This document shows, piece after piece, positions 25,101-38,946 of a DNA stretch of 64,000 nucleotides. The position numbers and the translations under genes are program-made. The stretch's first letter is position 1. Every line of letters starts with the position of its first letter. The stretch is from Erigeron canadensis (taxonomy: Eukaryota > Streptophyta > Magnoliopsida > Asterales > Asteraceae). The DNA is taken from NCBI RefSeq assembly GCF_010389155.1, contig NC_057768.1:43193633-43257632 (forward strand), read 5' to 3'. The notes beneath the pieces are model-generated. The model searched no databases and was not told where the DNA came from. It saw only the letters and a list, made by a program, of their open reading frames with translations.

Positions 25101-27172
25101 CTAATAAAGTAAAAAGGGCAAACTTATAATCTACCAGTACCAATACGGTAGGAATGATATTAAGTATCACATCAAAGAACGTGTGAAGCAATTAGAAGTC
25201 CTAGATATAATAACAGAGTAACAGACTAAATAAATTAAAAAAAAAAACCCAGCAGCTTCATGTCGCTCTGTTTTGGAACATTCTATAAAAAGAGTACTGA
25301 ATAAATGCAATAGTTACAAGTGTAACTAGTGGCACTATGCTTAGCCATTAGTGCAATTAATTACAAGAGTCTTGCTCTGTTTGTGGTATTTAATGCAACT
25401 AATTACAAGCATAACTAGTGCTTCTATGCTTAGCAACTACCTAAAAGATCTACATAGTATAATTCAAACCATCATCCATCCTGATCAAAATATTCTACGA
25501 AAGCTTTCAATGAGAGGGAAAACATAACAAAAGGTAAACATATAGGCCTAAGAAACAATGAAACATGGAGATACAATGAACAAAACTTCAAGACTGTTCA
25601 TTTATTTTACTAAATATTACTCTGATAGCAACATTGGAAATTATGAAATAAAATGAAAAATAAATTTCGAGTATTTTCCACCTAAAAGTTAACAAAATGC
25701 AGCGAGGAAAGGGGGACATTAACTTCCTAAAGATAGAAACGATTAAATTATACCATGATGATGTTAAGATCCTCCTGTGCTATATTCTCCAAAGAAACTT
25801 GTTTAATTGCAACAAAATCTCCATTCTCCAAGTCCAAACCCTTGTAAACTCTGCCATATGCTCCTTTCCCTATCTCATCTCCAAGCATCTTCAATTGCAG
25901 GAAAAAAATAGAAAAGAAAAGCACACACAAGTTCAATATGCAGATATCCAATGCCAGAAAAGTAAACCATTAATATAGATAAGGAGAAATATAGAAAGAA
26001 ACCACCACATAGCACCAAGAGTGAACTCCTCTCGATACATAACATTTCTACTGCATAATGCAAAACTGTAAAGATATCGTTGTAACTCAAAACAAATAAG
26101 TGTATCATTATGCTTGTTGTCTCAAGCCTACTACTTCAAAGGAAGGTCATTTTGTGCAATTACGTTAACAGATGGTAGTTCTAGTAAACAAGGGAATATT
26201 CTAATTACAAGAGATCACTCACTCGTTGTCACATTGTGTCATTTTCTTTTTTATAATGACAAACAACTTCATACGTGACACACCCATGTTCCTGAAAAGA
26301 TTCAAACTTACAGACCATGGGCTGTAGAGATTCCATTGGTATCCCATTTTACCTTGAAAGAGACAAACCAAATCACCTAATTTGGGGTTTTATTTCTGTA
26401 CACTAGTTCCAACAAATAGGATACACCTTGACTTTCAATATCATATAAATTAGTACTTCCCATAAATTAATTACAAATTAAACATCAGCATTGTATTGTG
26501 GCGTCATTTTTCTCATACAGTCAATTCACCCATCAAATTCTTCTCATTAACTTCCGAAAAATCCTTCAGTCAAGAATCTACGGCATATACCCCTACTAAG
26601 TGAGGACATAAAATGGGTGTGCTATTAAAGACCTTATAATCTTCTTTTTCGTAATCGTGTTCTCCGACCATTGCCAACTAATGCACAGTCAGAATCCACA
26701 ATCACACAAACTCAAACCGGTTAAAATTCTATTAAACCACAATGCTGCATAATTATACCATCCTCCTAAATATAGATCATCATATTACCACAAATCTAAG
26801 TTAAAACTTCTGACCATACAAGCTATTTCTCCAAGCTACATTACTTAGCTCATGAACCAACTCTACATATTCAACCCGACCCAAAGTTCGATCGTCACTC
26901 TGAAACTAATACATTTTTTTTTTCAACTATCACAAAACTTATTCAAGCTCAATACCAACATTAATCCAATAAACTACTTTTCAAAAGTCAAACTTAAGTT
27001 GACCAAAATTTTTTCATCCAAATTCAAAATTAAGCCACCAATTTCACATCAAAAAAAGACAAAAATAGAAAAACAAGGTGTAAAGATACAAACTTTAACA
27101 TAATTTACTTACATATTTATTGTCTAGGGTTTTGGATTTATGAAACGCCGTCGTTGTAGCTTGCCGAGACAT
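16141..27172 (-). CDS. MAPKKK-epsilon (M3KE-like): MAP3K epsilon protein kinase (Cdc7/Cdc15-like) with C-terminal ARM-type repeats
   Basis: Serine/threonine kinase of the MAP3K-epsilon group, which in Arabidopsis acts in pollen viability and cell division. Exons on the minus strand, N- to C-terminal: 27172-27113, 25888-25754, 25005-24985, 24816-24743, 24649-24559, 24484-24401, 24305-24204, 24112-23981, 23879-23808, 23044-22938, 22862-22772, 22664-21957, 21519-21475, 21152-20973, 20873-20790, 20315-20224, 20137-20054, 19597-18795, 18330-17942, 17846-17712, 17172-16766, 16640-16526, 16317-16141. They total 4188 nt, 1395 aa, with phase kept throughout. The kinase domain shows GKGAYG (27-32), VAIK Lys49, HRD (142-144), DFG (162-164) and GTPYWMAPE (181-189). 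The long C-terminal half has helical repeat segments and ends KALHINTVL. Exon 3 is only 21 nt. The intron after exon 6 uses a GC donor. The gene appears intact. Confidence 0.96.
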
Positions 27173-29992
27173 CTTTTTATATTTCTATATCTATCTATCT
27201 ATATATATATATATCTCCCCTCCTGTATCCAGCTCAAAATTCAGAAAAGGGAGAGGATTTTCAGAAACCCTAGAATAAGAATTCCGTCATTGAGATGCTT
27301 AATTGAAGTGGAATTGAGACGTAAAGTGTTGGAAATTGGGAGAATTGGAGGTGGCGGATGACGGAATGGGGCGGCGGAAAGTGATCGGCGGTGGAATTTC
27401 AGGTGAATTTGTGTAAAAATTGGAAGAAATAGTATGTGTTTGTGTGTGTGTTTTTGATGTTGGTTGGTTCTCGCCTTTCTGTCAAAGATGTCTGTCTGAT
27501 TGCGAGAGCCTCGTATTCACTTTTTATACATACGGAGTATATATATTTTTTTAATTTTTTATTTGGTTAAAAGAAAAAATTATATGAATATGCATTCAAA
27601 TTTCTAGCGTCTGACTTATATATGAAATATAATTCACCTTTGCTGTTAAAAATATATATATATATATGCATTCAAACTTCAAGGACGTTGAAAATTAAAA
27701 TTAACTTAAGGATTTTTTTGCTTTTCATCAATTCCTTAACAAAACTATTAATGAAACTAACACAATGAGAGAAAGTAATAAAACAAGAACTTGAGCTATG
27801 ACAAACGACGATATTTATATGTTTTAAAAAAAATTAACACAAATTAGTCAAACACAATCTTTGTAAACTCGAAAAAATCTGAGGAGCTCATAAAAGTGGA
27901 CCTTTTAACACATAAGTAAACATGATAGTGCAATTATAAATTGTTTTTGACATTTAAAATAGACAATAATACGACTAAAAATTATAATCTAACTTATATT
28001 GTTAAATAAAAAAATGGTGCAACTCTTCTTTATGTGTTATTGGTTACACGAAGTTCACTCTGTGTAAAGATTTTGTAATATATGTTTGTTTATTTTAGTT
28101 TTACATATATGTGAATGAAATTGAATTAAATAAAATTGATTATTTTAATACAAAATAAATAAATTCTTTTATGTCCATAGCAGGAAATCTTTTTCATTTT
28201 TTCTTACTTCATCAATTCATTTGGATTTCCACTTAATGTTTTTTATCTTTTCATCTATGTTCTTTTATATACAATAGTATAAGACCCTTCATCTATTTTC
28301 TTTTTTTATATACAACACTGTATATAAACGTCAATAAATTCTGACGAGACTCCTTCCATCACCCCTTCTTCTTTCTCTTTTCTAGATAACAAAACTACAA
28401 AAGATAGAAAAAACTGACTCGCTTCCATCATCAACGAGATTCAGTTCGAACAAACACACAACACAACAGACATCCATGGATTCCGGTGGGCCCTTGGAAA
28501 TAGTGGGTCCGGCTCGGTTGCACCCCTTGCACACCCTCAGAGCCGACCCTAGTCAAACATACATATAAAAAAATTGTTATGTGTCATAAAAACATTTCAG
28601 AATAATTTGCAAATAGTCCTCGTTGAAAGTCTCCTCCTCGGTATTGGTTCTGAACAAAATTGACTTGCTCGTTTGTAACTAGATTTTCGTTTCCTTTACT
28701 TTCCTTAGACGTTCCCGGACAGGTTATTTCTTGCTTTTAGGGGAAAAGTGTAATTTACCTAATTTTTTTATATATACCTCGCTGAATGTAGAAATGGTCT
28801 TCCAAAAATTAACTTATTTGTAGGACAATATTCGATCTACAAACTTTAATAAGAGTTCACTAAAGTTAGCTTCGCCTTTATTATCATGAGTTATTTTATA
28901 AAAAAAATTATATGAAGGAGGTTTTTACCTTTTAACTAACTTAATTCATGGCTTGAAAGCTTTTTGGCATGACAAAAACACAACTTTTTAGGTCGATCAT
29001 TTTTTAATTTAAATATTTAAAATGTAACGAACACTAAATATACTTACACTAGGTTTGTTCATAGCTCAAATATTTAATTGTTTTGTACGGATAATAACAT
29101 ATTCAAGCAAAATAGGATGGTGGAAGCGATACATCAAACTGTGTATTAAAGGTTTGTTGATTCTAATGAAAAGTGCCAGATTACAACAAGTAAACATCGT
29201 CGGGTTAACCTATTCGTGATAATGAGATAATAGTTTAAATTTGCAAGGAAAAATGTCTAGCGGATACATACAACAAGTCGCAACAAAATACATATAGGAT
29301 GTACAAGAGCATGTGCAAGATAAATGACAATACTTATGTTGTTGATCTTCCTAGTTATAAGAGTTTTTGTATGACTAATAATGTATCAGATATTTATAAA
29401 TTCTATCATGTATATTTAGTTGATAATGAGAACTGATATCGAACTTTTTTCAAATGAGAATGAATGATAAATACATGATACAATAGCTAGTTAATATGCC
29501 TATTAATCTAATTTATCATAAGACACACAAGAGAATATAATAAGTGTATATTATATCATGATGATGTCGTCACTATTACTAATGCAATTTTAAGGACATC
29601 ATTATCCCCAAAAAGTCAAAAACCGATTTGCTTTTCAAGTTTAGATTTCGACAAAATTTGTATGGTTGATGTTAAAAGGACTAACAATCACGAATGGTTA
29701 GGGATGTTTAGCCATCATATTAGCACCCTGTTATATAATAGTTATTTTATTTTTAATTGTTTAAGAATTATCTAATTTACCATATAGATATAAGGCTTAA
29801 AAATATATACGCAACGTCTGTTTTTTATAATAAAATGACACGTGACAGTTTATGAGGTTGTGTCAGAGAATATCACCCTAGTCTATTTACATATCGCGTA
29901 TATCCACAGTTTATTTGTGTAGGGCAAATTTGAGTCAGTAGGTCAAGAAACGTATATCATGATATATGCAACGTCTAGGTCATATTCAGACA
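27173..29992. other. Intergenic region, MAP3K promoter side
   Basis: The first 300 or so bases probably form the MAP3K-epsilon leader and promoter; AAACCCTAG at about 27265 reads as a telo-box on the minus strand. Beyond 27540 the DNA is AT-rich. A GC-richer patch at about 28470-28555 ('ggtccggctcgg', 'cagagccgaccct') looks like a transposon end of the kind with GGCCGG-type termini, but no partner end is visible. Confidence 0.4.
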
Positions 29993-30330
29993 TCTCTTAT
30001 ATTAATAAAAGATAATTGTTTCTAGAACTTTTTTCCTTATGTGGCATGCTAACATTTTTTGTTAAGCTATTTTTTAAAAATTTATGATGTCATAATTATT
30101 TTTCTTTATTTTCAAAATCTCTTTAAGCTCTTTATTTTCCACAAATTATTTTTCTTAATTTTCCTTAAGTCCTTAAATTTTAATTTTATATCTACCAATG
30201 ATTTATGTTAGTTACTTTTTACTTTTTTATCACCCTAATCAGTTTATATATTAATTTTCATCTTTATAAGTATACTGTTATCTCCATATCAAAAAATATA
30301 CTCAGTAATATATTGACAACAAATTACATA
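29993..30330 (+). mobile_element. Helitron-like 5' end, truncated
   Basis: After an A, the sequence TCTCTTATATTAATAAAAG resembles the 5' end of plant non-autonomous Helitrons. I see no CTRR end with a hairpin before the SINE-like unit that begins at 30331, so the copy is probably broken. Confidence 0.35.
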
Positions 30331-30450
30331 CAACAACAACGATACCCAATCCGGCAAAAGCCGAGTTTGGGGAAGGTAGAATGTAGACAACCTTACCCCT
30401 ACATAAAGGTACAGAGGTTGTTTCCAAAAGGATTTCTCACCAAAAAGAGG
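30331..30450 (-). mobile_element. SINE family B fragment with (CAA)n/(TTG)n tail
   Basis: It starts on plus with CAACAACAAC, then 'cccaatccggcaaaagccg' and 'gaaggtagaatgtagac', 'ccttacccctac', 'agaggttgtttcc'. The same order occurs at 60287-60540 (-) and 40711-40962 (+). Only the 3' part is recognisable here. Plant SINEs with TTG-repeat tails are known (TS of tobacco is one); family identity is inferred. Confidence 0.65.
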
Positions 30451-30701
30451 CAAAAGATAGAGAGTGTAAAAATTTTAGCAACATCACATTACACACTTTA
30501 GCGCAAAATGGACAATATATAGTAAAAGGGACATTTAAACCTATTAAACATGTCCATGTCCATACAACCAAGCAGGAATCCAACAATTACGAGCGGTATG
30601 TGTAAGAACTCCCCTAAACCCCCTCCCAGCAAACCAAAGAAGCAAATAGGGTTGAACCAGACATACATAAAACTCTCCTAAATTACATACAAAAAAAAAA
30701 G
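30451..30701. other. Spacer between two SINEs
   Basis: About 250 bases without a recognisable feature, apart from an A run (about 30691-30700) that could be the flank or tail of the following SINE. Confidence 0.3.
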
Positions 30702-30928
30702 TAAGTAACCGCTTAGTGCCGCCTTCCGCGGGTTTTGAGCCCCAATACCTCGACGGTGTATGGGGGAGGTTAAGATGTAGGCAGACCTTACCTACCTAAG
30801 TAAAGAGGCTGCTTCCAGTTTCTACCTAAATGGTAGAAAAGACCCTCCAATCTTTGCATGGGATGAGGATCGAACCCATGACCTCTGTCTCCAAAGGCAA
30901 GGGTGTTTTACCACTGATTCAACCCGAG
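30702..30928 (-). mobile_element. tRNA-derived SINE, family A, near full length, minus strand
   Basis: Read on the minus strand it carries an A-box-like TTGAATCAGTGGT, then a B-box-like GGGTTCGATCC, then 'accatttaggtagaaact', 'tacttaggtaggtaagg' and 'gaggtattggggctca', ending near 'aaacccgcggaaggcgg'. It parallels the copies at 13.6, 41.2 and 54.6 kb. It stands about 340 bases before the start of the Trx/DUF179 gene. Confidence 0.8.
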
Positions 30929-31266
30929 TTTATTAGTTAGTAATCTTAATAAATGTAAATAGGACCACCAATATTATATCTCATTGGATTTTTTATATAG
31001 TTAAAGTAATATTTTATGAAAAGATTTATATTTTTATAAAATATTATATATTATTATTATTATTAATTTATAATTTACGTACAATTATGTTATGTCATTT
31101 CCAGTATACTATTAAAAAAAACCATTTTTTCCAGAGGTGAACTGTATCTAAAGAAATTGCGGGTGGATCAGACGAGAGCATGAGACCCGATCCATAAATA
31201 AAACAAATCTGCCGGCATCCATTCCAAACTGGTCAGTATTTCCCGACGGAGTATTCTTTTTCCATA

Positions 31267-34200
31267 ATGAAAAGCCCTGCGGCGGTTCCAAACCCGCATC
31301 TCCGCCGCTGTTCATCACTGGAACTCCTTGTATTCTGCCTCATTATCATCTTTTTAATCCAATCGGTTGGCTCCACCAGCAGTAAAAAAGAAACAGTTGA
31401 ATGGCAAATGCTCACGAAACACAATTTCTCTTCTCAAGTTCGCTTAAATCCTCATATCCTTGTCATCGTCACCGTTCCGTGTAAATTCTTCTTCTACCAT
31501 CTCACTGAGCTTGCTTTATTTATAACTGTATATGTATGCATTCATCTCTATCGTTATGTATTATATATACACACACACACACACAACTTCAGTTAGATGT
31601 GGATCCCATCTCTTTATTAGAAATTTCGTTATTAGCTTATATATACACATATATGTGTGTGGATATAACTGTATATAAATGAGGTGAGAGACGGATGAAT
31701 GAAAATAAAACTTGATATCTAATTTGTCCACCTAATATGCCACATAAGTTTGTAAAGATTTGTTTGTAAATAGTTTGTACATTTAGCATTCCTCATTTTG
31801 CCCTCATCACTTTCTTATGTTTTTTGAGATTTGAGCACTTGTAAAAAATATTCATGTATGATTCGTGTGCTTGTTTGTTGTTTTGGAGGTGGAAATGATT
31901 AGTTCCAGACATGTCTGTGGATAATGTTATTTTTAAATCTGACAGGTTTCATTGATGCACAGGGTCTGGCGAGTGTCGATCTCTTATGAAGGAATTAACC
32001 CACATGGTCACAAAAAATAAAGAGGAATTTAGAACTCTGAAGTTGATGTTCCTTCATAAAAATCATGATAAGATGCTGGCAGATGCTCTCGGTGCTACGA
32101 TGGAAATAAATATAATATGTTACCGTCATTCTTTGCCGTACAAGTATCAAGGAATACTTCGGGTTCAAAGCATATTGTCATCTGTTCGTTATCTTATGTC
32201 ACTTTTGCCTGAAGAACTCCCTCTTAAGTCTTTACAAACTGTGGAGGACCTAACAACCTTCCTTAAGTCAACGGATAAGGCTTTACTTGTTTTGGAGTTC
32301 TGTGGATGGACACCCAAACTGATGGCCAAGGTCATGAATAATGTGTCTGAAATCGCTTTTGGTATTGCTTCCTACCATTTTCATCTATTTTCATAAGAAA
32401 CTAAATTTTGAGTCCTGAAATAGCTAAGGTGTGATGTTTCCACTTCCCACCCATTCTGTAAATAATTCAAATCTTTAGAACAAGCACTTTCAGATGACTT
32501 TATCAGGTCAGGGACATATTATATATCTATGCTTTACTGATGAAAAGCTTTGTCTTGCAGGTGTTTCTCCGGGGACAGGTTTATATGGAGAACATGATGA
32601 AATACATTCAGTTGATGAGAAGAAAAATCAGGTATATAGTAGTTTTTAGTTCCACATGATGATGGGGCGAAAAAGGACATAAGAGGTGCCGGTGATAATT
32701 ATGTACATATTTTCTTTTTTGAATCAGGGTATGGAAAACAAAAAGATTACATGTGATGTAAATGATCAGTTTAGTGGACTTCCTGTGCTTGGTGAATTCA
32801 CTCCTCTCAATAGGAGTGCTTTCTTGGAGGCTGAAAAAGTGAGCTCCATAGATGAAGCTTCTTGCAGTTTTGAGGAGTTTCAGCTATTTGAGTCTTCCTT
32901 ATACAATATTACTAGTTTTGTCAGAGAGTTCTTTCTGCCTCCTGAAAGGCTAAAGTTTGGTTTAGTGTCTGAGAGATCGCTAATTTCATCTCTAGGTGTT
33001 GGAGACACTGGTTCGTGGCTGATGATGCTTTACTCTAGTGGATGTCCTAGCTGTGCTAAGGTTTTCAGAGGAGGAAGTGATCTCAAAAGAATCATAGAGA
33101 TGAATGCATCACCTGCTATGGAGGCAAGTTATATGCTTTCCATTATTAATAGTTGATTATGGTTAATCTATCTCATTGCTCTGTGGACTTGTGCTTTTTT
33201 CCCCGTTAGTTGTGTTCGTTGGAGAGTCAGCCTTACATTGATTTGATCATAGATTCCTCACTTTTACAAGACCATATTCTCCTTTTCCCAGTGTTATATC
33301 TCATCTTTTCTAGGCTGATGACTCAGATGATTTAACATTGTTGAAATCTCCATCTGGCAATTAGGTTGTTGCTTCATCTATATCTACCAATGTTGTTTTG
33401 ACAATGCTGTTCATGAGATCTCAAACCTACGTATGATGTGATGACTAGCCATAAAGTCGGGTTCTGAAGGTGTACTATTTGACTTTCTGCTTTTTTTGTT
33501 GGGGGTGTATTTATCTTGACTTTGGTTCTGAAGTATAAATGATGATGCTAAGTGATACTAACCCAATACATAGGCTGAGTCATATTAAGTCAGAATAGGC
33601 CCATTTGAAACTGGCTGGATTGGATTGGACCCATGATCAGGCCCACTTGAAGCTGCTGAAGGAGGGAAAATAAGGAGGGAAACCAAAGGGAGGGAAAATA
33701 TAAGTAATGGGGAGTTATCCACAGAAAGTTCTGGAATAATTAGTGGAGGAGTTGAGTTTAGTAACTTTTAGATAACTGCTTAGTAGGATTAGTATTAATA
33801 TTAGGTTTATTTTCTGTTTTCGAGTCAGTGTGTTTTATATCTTAAATTAGGGTTTACTTACTTTGTAATTGGAGATCTTTTCTTCTCAAATTGGGACTCT
33901 ATTTCCAGTAATTGAATCTTTTTTTTGAGTCAGTGTGTTATAAGCCTCTGTCCAACGTGTTATATCTTACTTAGTATTTCGTGAACTGTTAGTACCTGCG
34001 TTCTTTCATGGCATTTCTGTGATTGGTGATCAATCGGAAGACGCGCATAGGCTAATTTTTCAACTGTCCCTTTTAGTTTTGTATCTTCTTTTTGCATATC
34101 AGTTTTGTATTATTGGTGTCTCCTAGGTCCATTCACAAATGCCAGCCTTTCATTTTGACCAGGTTTCTATTTAGGCCTTCATGATTATTGTCCTCATTTC

Positions 34201-37200
34201 TTGATTTCTATTGAATATGCAGCTTAAAGGTGATGAAAATGGTTTTGATATTGGTTTACCAGCTGATAGGCCATCAGTACTCCTTTTCATAGACAGATCA
34301 TCTGATTCCTTGAAGATTAGAAGAAAGAGTATGGATTCTCTTACGGTCTTAAGAGAACTAGCACTGCCTAATCATGTTCCATCTAAAATGACTACCCAAA
34401 ACATTGTCGGCTCACATAGGACTATTTCGCGGCCTCCTAAGTTAGAGCTGTCAATATCATCTCAAAAGGCAACTGCATTATCAGATAAAATAACTATTAT
34501 GGCCATGAAAGAGGGTGATCGTATTACTATTGATGATGTTGCATCAAACTTGCAAGGTAGTTCCCTGCAAGAGGTCTTGACATATGTTCTTCAGCAGAAG
34601 AAACAAAGAAAATTGAGTTCACTTGCTAAAGATCTAGGCTTTCAGCTACTCTCTGATGATCTTGATATTACCATGTCAGAAACAGAGCCCCAATCTATCA
34701 AAGGTTCTATTGGCAGCGGCAATGATTTTGATAAGGATCAGATATCACATGGGAATGATATCGTCAATGGGGAGCATGATACTTTATCAAAACATACTAA
34801 AGTAGAATCTTCTGTGGAGGATGATGATCTGATATCTGTCGATACAAGTGCTCAATTTTCTGTGAAGACTGAAGACCATTACCGAGAGGAATTCGTTGCC
34901 AGTTTTGAATATGATAATGTTGAAAAGGGATCCATTTTCAACTGTTCATTTTTCTTTGTTGATGGACAATATCGTTTACTAGAAGCCCTAACGGGAACTT
35001 TGAAGATTCCATCATTAGTAATTGTTGATCCTCTTTCACATCAACATTATGTCTATCCCGAAGAGGCCAATTTTGGTTATTCTTCTCTATCTGGTTATCT
35101 TCAGTTATTTTTTAACGGAAGTCTTCTACCATATCGACGCTCCAAATCTGTTGTTTTCGACTCTAAAGAGACTCCACGTCCACCATTTGTTAATCAAGAT
35201 TTTCACGAGGTTGATTCTATACCTCGTGTTAGTGCTCTTACCTTTATGGAGTTGGTTGTTGGTAACCGCTCTGGGTCCTATGCTGAAAATGCTTGGAAGA
35301 AGGACGTATTGGTTCTTTTTACTAGTAGTTGGTGCGGGTTCTGTCTGAGAACGGAACTTGTTGTTCGAGAGATATACCGGGCATTCAAAGGTTATGGCAA
35401 TATGGTGAAAAGTCAATTCAGGAATGAGCAATCCTCATCAAGAAATGGTAAGTTCTTAAAGAATGCACATTTAGATTGGATGTCATTATGTATTCTTATC
35501 AACTGCTATATGGTATTTGTATTTTCTCTTTGTAAAATTTTCCATTCGCTGCCTTTTATTTTCTTTTTTCCACTTTTTCTTTTTTATCTTTTTCTGTCTC
35601 AATTCAAGTTTTTGCCTCAAGCGTAACTGTAAGTTTTACTAGGCATATCAAAACACCAATTTTGATGTGATAACATAAAGATGAATTAATTGTAAAACAG
35701 GAGATGCCTGCTGTCTGATGTTTGTGTCTATTAATCAGAAGTTTTGTGAATTATTTAGTAAGGTGGTCTTCCAGTTAGACACTTCTACGAGGGGAAAAAA
35801 TGCAGGATAACTTACTTGGTTTATTCACCTCCAAGAATTAAAGAATAGAGAGGGTTTAAAAGAAAGACTGAGAGTCTGGGACACTGGTTATGAAATTTAT
35901 AATATGATGTCCTGCATTGAGGAAAGAGTTAAGTATCTTTTACACCTTACGAAAAGAGAGTTTTCTCTATGACTCATAGATTCTATAAAATTTATATTTA
36001 TGACATGCATCTGGCATCCCGCCGATCCATGTAACTGACACTATAATGGGTTTCCAGAAGAGGCCAGAACTTATCCTTTTTTTCCAGAATACGTTCCCCC
36101 GAGGAGGTGATGCAACTTCTCTTGTCAGAAGAACGTATGCCTAGTTTCTTCTATAATCATACAACTAGCAATCTCATTAAGAGTGAACTAAATGCCACAT
36201 TGGATGAGAGACAAGAACAAGGAATTATGTTCATGCTTTAGAGAAACGAAGGTGATGGTCCTTGGCTCCTTGTTCCGTACTACTACATCAACAAGAAATT
36301 CACTTTAAATTGAGTCAGGCGTCGGTTGCAGCGGTTCCCGTTTATACAAATACACCATGATTGCTACCCAGGAATTCAAATATGTCCTGGATATTGAACA
36401 TGCATATGAATCTTATAAAGGCTAATTTCTTTTAGCATCTCTTCAGATGTATCTGTTGAATGTTGATACTAAAGTGAATTTGTTTATATAATTTTCACGG
36501 GGTTTATACACATCTATGTATGTGTCTATTTATATTATTGATTTTCATTCTTAGTTCTCATCTCCTAATATGTGTTTTTATGCTTGACTCTCTGATTTTA
36601 ATTGCTAAGTTTTTGGTTATATGAACGATGCAATCTGTTGCTAAGGAAGTTTTTTTGGGTTGCAGATGGCATAAACAATACTAACTTGAAGCTGCCAATG
36701 ATCTATACGATAGATTGTGTAGAAAGTGACTGTAGTTCACTATTAAAGTCATCCACTAAGGTACTTGTTTATCCCTTATTTTTGCTGTACTATGCATATT
36801 GTATGTTCAATTCATCTTTTGTGTTTGTATTTTCCATGTTCCAGTTTAAATACATTGGAGTAGTTTGTAACATTGGTTTAGGGTTTATTTAGATTTCATT
36901 TTATATTTATGGGATGTTTCTTTGCTTTGTACCTTTCTTTTGTTGCGCCTTGATTCATGATACATGCTTTCACAGTTTCACATAGTGATGATTTAAACCT
37001 TGTGTCCTACAAAATAGGCCCGCAACAACTTTATTGGCTTTATCTAGATCGTTTTTTTTTTTAAATTATAAAGCCTATTTATTAGAATGCATTTATTATG
37101 ACTACTTTTAACTTTTATGCATATTGATGTGCTCTGAATATACAGAGGGATTTTTACCCATCTCTGCTGTTATATCCGGCAGAAAGGAAGGAAGCAATCT

Positions 37201-38946
37201 CTTATGACAGGGATATATCAGCATTCAATATTATAAAGTTTATTGCAGATCAAGGTGGCAATTCTCATTGGATTTACCAGGAGCAAGGTAATGTTGGTCA
37301 AACTTTAATTATATCTTGGAGCTCGTATGCTGACCTGAAATAGTTGGGCAAACTCTTTATGTTGTCACTTATGACTCCAGACTCATCAGTCCTTCAAAAT
37401 TTTAGCATTCCACCTGATAGCTTTCATGATATCTTTTTTTTTTTTTTGGGTAAAATAACAGAAGCATTGGCTTACATGTTTTGATGTTGCTGCCAAATAA
37501 ATACGGAGTATCATAATAAGAAGAAAATGCTAAAAATAGTCCTTAGGGGGGCTATTGTTGATAACCACCATTGAATAATTATCCTGAATTTTTGGTAAAG
37601 ACAATAATTTTAGTGATTGGATGATGATGATGAGAAAAAGGACGGCCAGGGGAGAAAAATGTGGGTTAAGAAATCAATTGTTATAGATGTTTGATGATAG
37701 ATTTTTTGCAAAGAAATACGCAAGAGATGTAGCTAAAAGGCGGTTGTTTTCAGTAGCCCTAGGTCTATTTTTCGCAAAATCCTTAGTACATGGAAAGAGA
37801 AAAGAACACATAAGTTTGATTAAACAAGGACTAATTGTCTAATAAATCTTATTACCAACTAGCTGGAAAATTTTCATCTATTTGGTCCAATTCGACAAAT
37901 GTTAGATAATATATTATTACATGTACATTTCTCTAGACACATTGTAAAAGAACATTATAGTTCATAATATTTGCTTTAATTTGAACGTCAAATGGTATCT
38001 TGGACATTTTTTCAATGGTCAACAAACTTTACACTTCTTTTGGGATGGAGGAGATGTTTTTATCTTCAGCTTAGTGTTTTCATTGTCCTTTTGCCGAGTC
38101 AAAGACGCCGACTAATAAACTAATACATTTTATGTAACACTAACTGGATGCTTGATGCCAAGATAATGTAAACTCTCCCACAAAGTTTATTCTTGGGTTT
38201 ACTGCTCTTAATATATGATACATGTATCATTTGGCTTCAATGTATTCTGTCCTGTAGGTGTTTTGTGGTCTGAACCTGAACATGGAGTGTGGAATGAGAA
38301 ACAATTTGAGGTTACATCAGAACCTTTGACAGATGAGGACGTTTTACTCTCAAAGGAAAATAATGAGATTCTACTTAAGGACCGGACCCAGACCCAGAAG
38401 TTAGAGATCAAAAGCAACCAGGTTAAACCTAATACACCTCGCGATTTCAGTGGATCTGGCCACAAAATACTACCTGGCTCCATACTTGCTGCAACACAAA
38501 AACTTCAAAATGTTTATCCATTTTCTAGATCCAAAATTCTCATGGTGAAAGTTAATGAAAGTATTGGATTCGAAGGTGTGATCATCAACAAGCTTATCAG
38601 TTGGGATTCCATCACAGAACTCGAGGAGGGATTGGAATCGTTGAAAGAGGCACCAATATCTTATGGTGGTCCTGTCATAACACGTGGAATGCCTCTTGTT
38701 TCTCTGACTCGTCAATCATTCAAAAATGAGCATCCTGAAGTTCTACCAGACATCTACTTCCTTGATCAATTGGCTACAAACAATTTGATGCAACATTTAA
38801 AGTCACACAATCGGTCTATGACTGATTACTGGTTTTTTGTGGGGTACTCGGCATGGGGTTGGAACCAACTATTTGATGAGATTGCGGATGGATCTTGGAA
38901 TATAAGTGATGGGGCAGTGGAGCAGTTCAAATGGCCAATGACATGA
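31267..38946 (+). CDS. Multi-thioredoxin-fold protein with C-terminal DUF179 (AlgH/UPF0301) domain
   Basis: Resembles Arabidopsis At3g19780, an endomembrane thioredoxin-fold protein of unknown function. Exons: 31267-31480, 31963-32361, 32561-32631, 32728-33123, 34223-35447, 36666-36760, 37146-37287, 38258-38946; 3231 nt, 1076 aa, phase kept. The N-terminus has a hydrophobic signal peptide (LVFCLIIIFLIQSVGS). The first Trx-like fold has VTVPWSGEC in place of CxxC. A second site is CPSC (334-337). A third is WCGFC with cysteines 731 and 734, a plausible disulfide-active motif. The DUF179 domain spans about 920-1070 (PGSILAATQKL ... GWGWNQLFDEI). A redox or folding role in the ER is an inference. 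The intron after exon 4 has a GC donor (GAG|GCAAGT). Broken copies of this gene lie downstream. Confidence 0.92.

Noticed and set aside
33560..33960. LTR fragment inside intron 4 of the Trx/DUF179 gene
   Set aside because: Some phrases look repeat-like ('ggcccatttgaaactggctg'), but no LTR ends, primer site or coding part is visible.
35022..35431. Open frames on other frames and the minus strand of Trx/DUF179 exon 5
   Set aside because: Shadows of the real exon; no independent domain.
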